From the NCBI RefSeq assembly GCF_009749385.1, contig NZ_WBIN01000021.1, forward strand, positions 1 to 36,170: a stretch of 36,170 nt of DNA. Reading direction: 5' to 3'. Shown in pieces: positions 36,044-36,170 of this stretch. Positions within the stretch are counted from its first letter, which is position 1; each line of letters begins with the position of its first letter. Origin of the DNA: Agromyces allii (GTDB lineage Bacteria > Actinomycetota > Actinomycetes > Actinomycetales > Microbacteriaceae). A model generated the notes under the pieces. That model was not told the origin of the DNA. It ran no database searches and worked only from the letters and a program-made list of their open reading frames with translations. Made by a program: the position numbers and the translations under genes.

Positions 36044-36170
36044 TGAATCGGCCTGACTTTCGTTCCTATCGGTTTGCTTGTCCGGCAGGTGCCGGTTGGG
36101 CTGATTCCAGGTCAGCGTAGTACTCCTGCTCGACCTCGATCGGGGTACGCATGTCGAGCTCGCCGTGCAG
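36044..36170 (-). mobile_element. IS3-family insertion sequence, 3' end (continues beyond window)
   Basis: The transposase tail (36066-36170) plus a 22-base end segment. TGAATCGGCC at 36044 looks like a TG-starting IS3-type terminal inverted repeat and is taken as the element edge. The other end and any target duplication lie outside the window, so the boundary is provisional. Confidence 0.55.
36066..36170 (-). CDS. IS3-family transposase OrfB, C-terminal fragment
   Basis: The minus strand reads in from the right edge as LHGELDMRTPIEVEQEYYAD and then a Pro/Ala-rich end to TAG at 36066-36068. The (M)RTPxExExxYY ending is characteristic of the DDE integrase-type transposase of actinobacterial IS3 elements. 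Only the last 34 residues are in the window, so intactness cannot be judged. Confidence 0.8.
   Translation of the reverse strand: MHGELDMRTPIEVEQEYYADLESAQPAPAGQANR

Overview
The window comes from a high-GC actinobacterium. Very high GC at third codon positions, frequent GTG starts, ATGA/GTGA stop-start overlaps and DUF2510 (WYPDP) proteins fit Microbacteriaceae (Agromyces/Microbacterium-like). The family assignment is inference; no rRNA or marker gene is complete here.

The left third (1-13334) looks like ordinary chromosome. It holds the 3' end of dnaG, a peptide ABC-transporter operon (lipoprotein, two permeases, a fused double ATPase, an extra ATPase) ending in a 2-hydroxyacid dehydrogenase, tRNA-Asn with a clear promoter and terminator, a small GGCT-like protein, azlCD, peptide deformylase, a DMT-type transporter, a GT4 glycosyltransferase and a CAT-anticodon tRNA.

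Right after that tRNA the character changes and an accessory island begins (13335 to the window end). It opens with a complete type I Wadjet anti-plasmid system, jetABCD, on the minus strand with all genes overlapping. Next come three DUF2510 proteins, one of which carries a probable extracellular HNH nuclease domain and an excalibur domain, then a tiny lipoprotein, a DUF4407 membrane/coiled-coil protein and an unknown minus-strand gene.

The most unusual part is a six-gene, fully overlapping plus-strand operon (27442-34114): an unknown coiled-coil protein, a ClpB-type AAA+ ATPase whose first AAA module has lost its Walker A, an NrdG-like radical SAM protein with no glycyl-radical enzyme nearby, a zinc-ribbon/FHA protein, a Ser/Thr kinase with a Thr-Arg-repeat N-terminus, and a PP2C phosphatase. 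It reads as a phospho-switch coupled to a protein-threading machine and a radical enzyme. I know of no characterised system with this exact content and put it forward as the candidate undescribed system. Its location beside Wadjet suggests a conflict or stress role, which is inference.

The right end (34115-36170) looks decayed: broken coding fragments, a small coiled-coil gene, a hexamer repeat, and a HEPN-motif gene whose 5' end appears to be cut by an IS3-family element that runs off the window.
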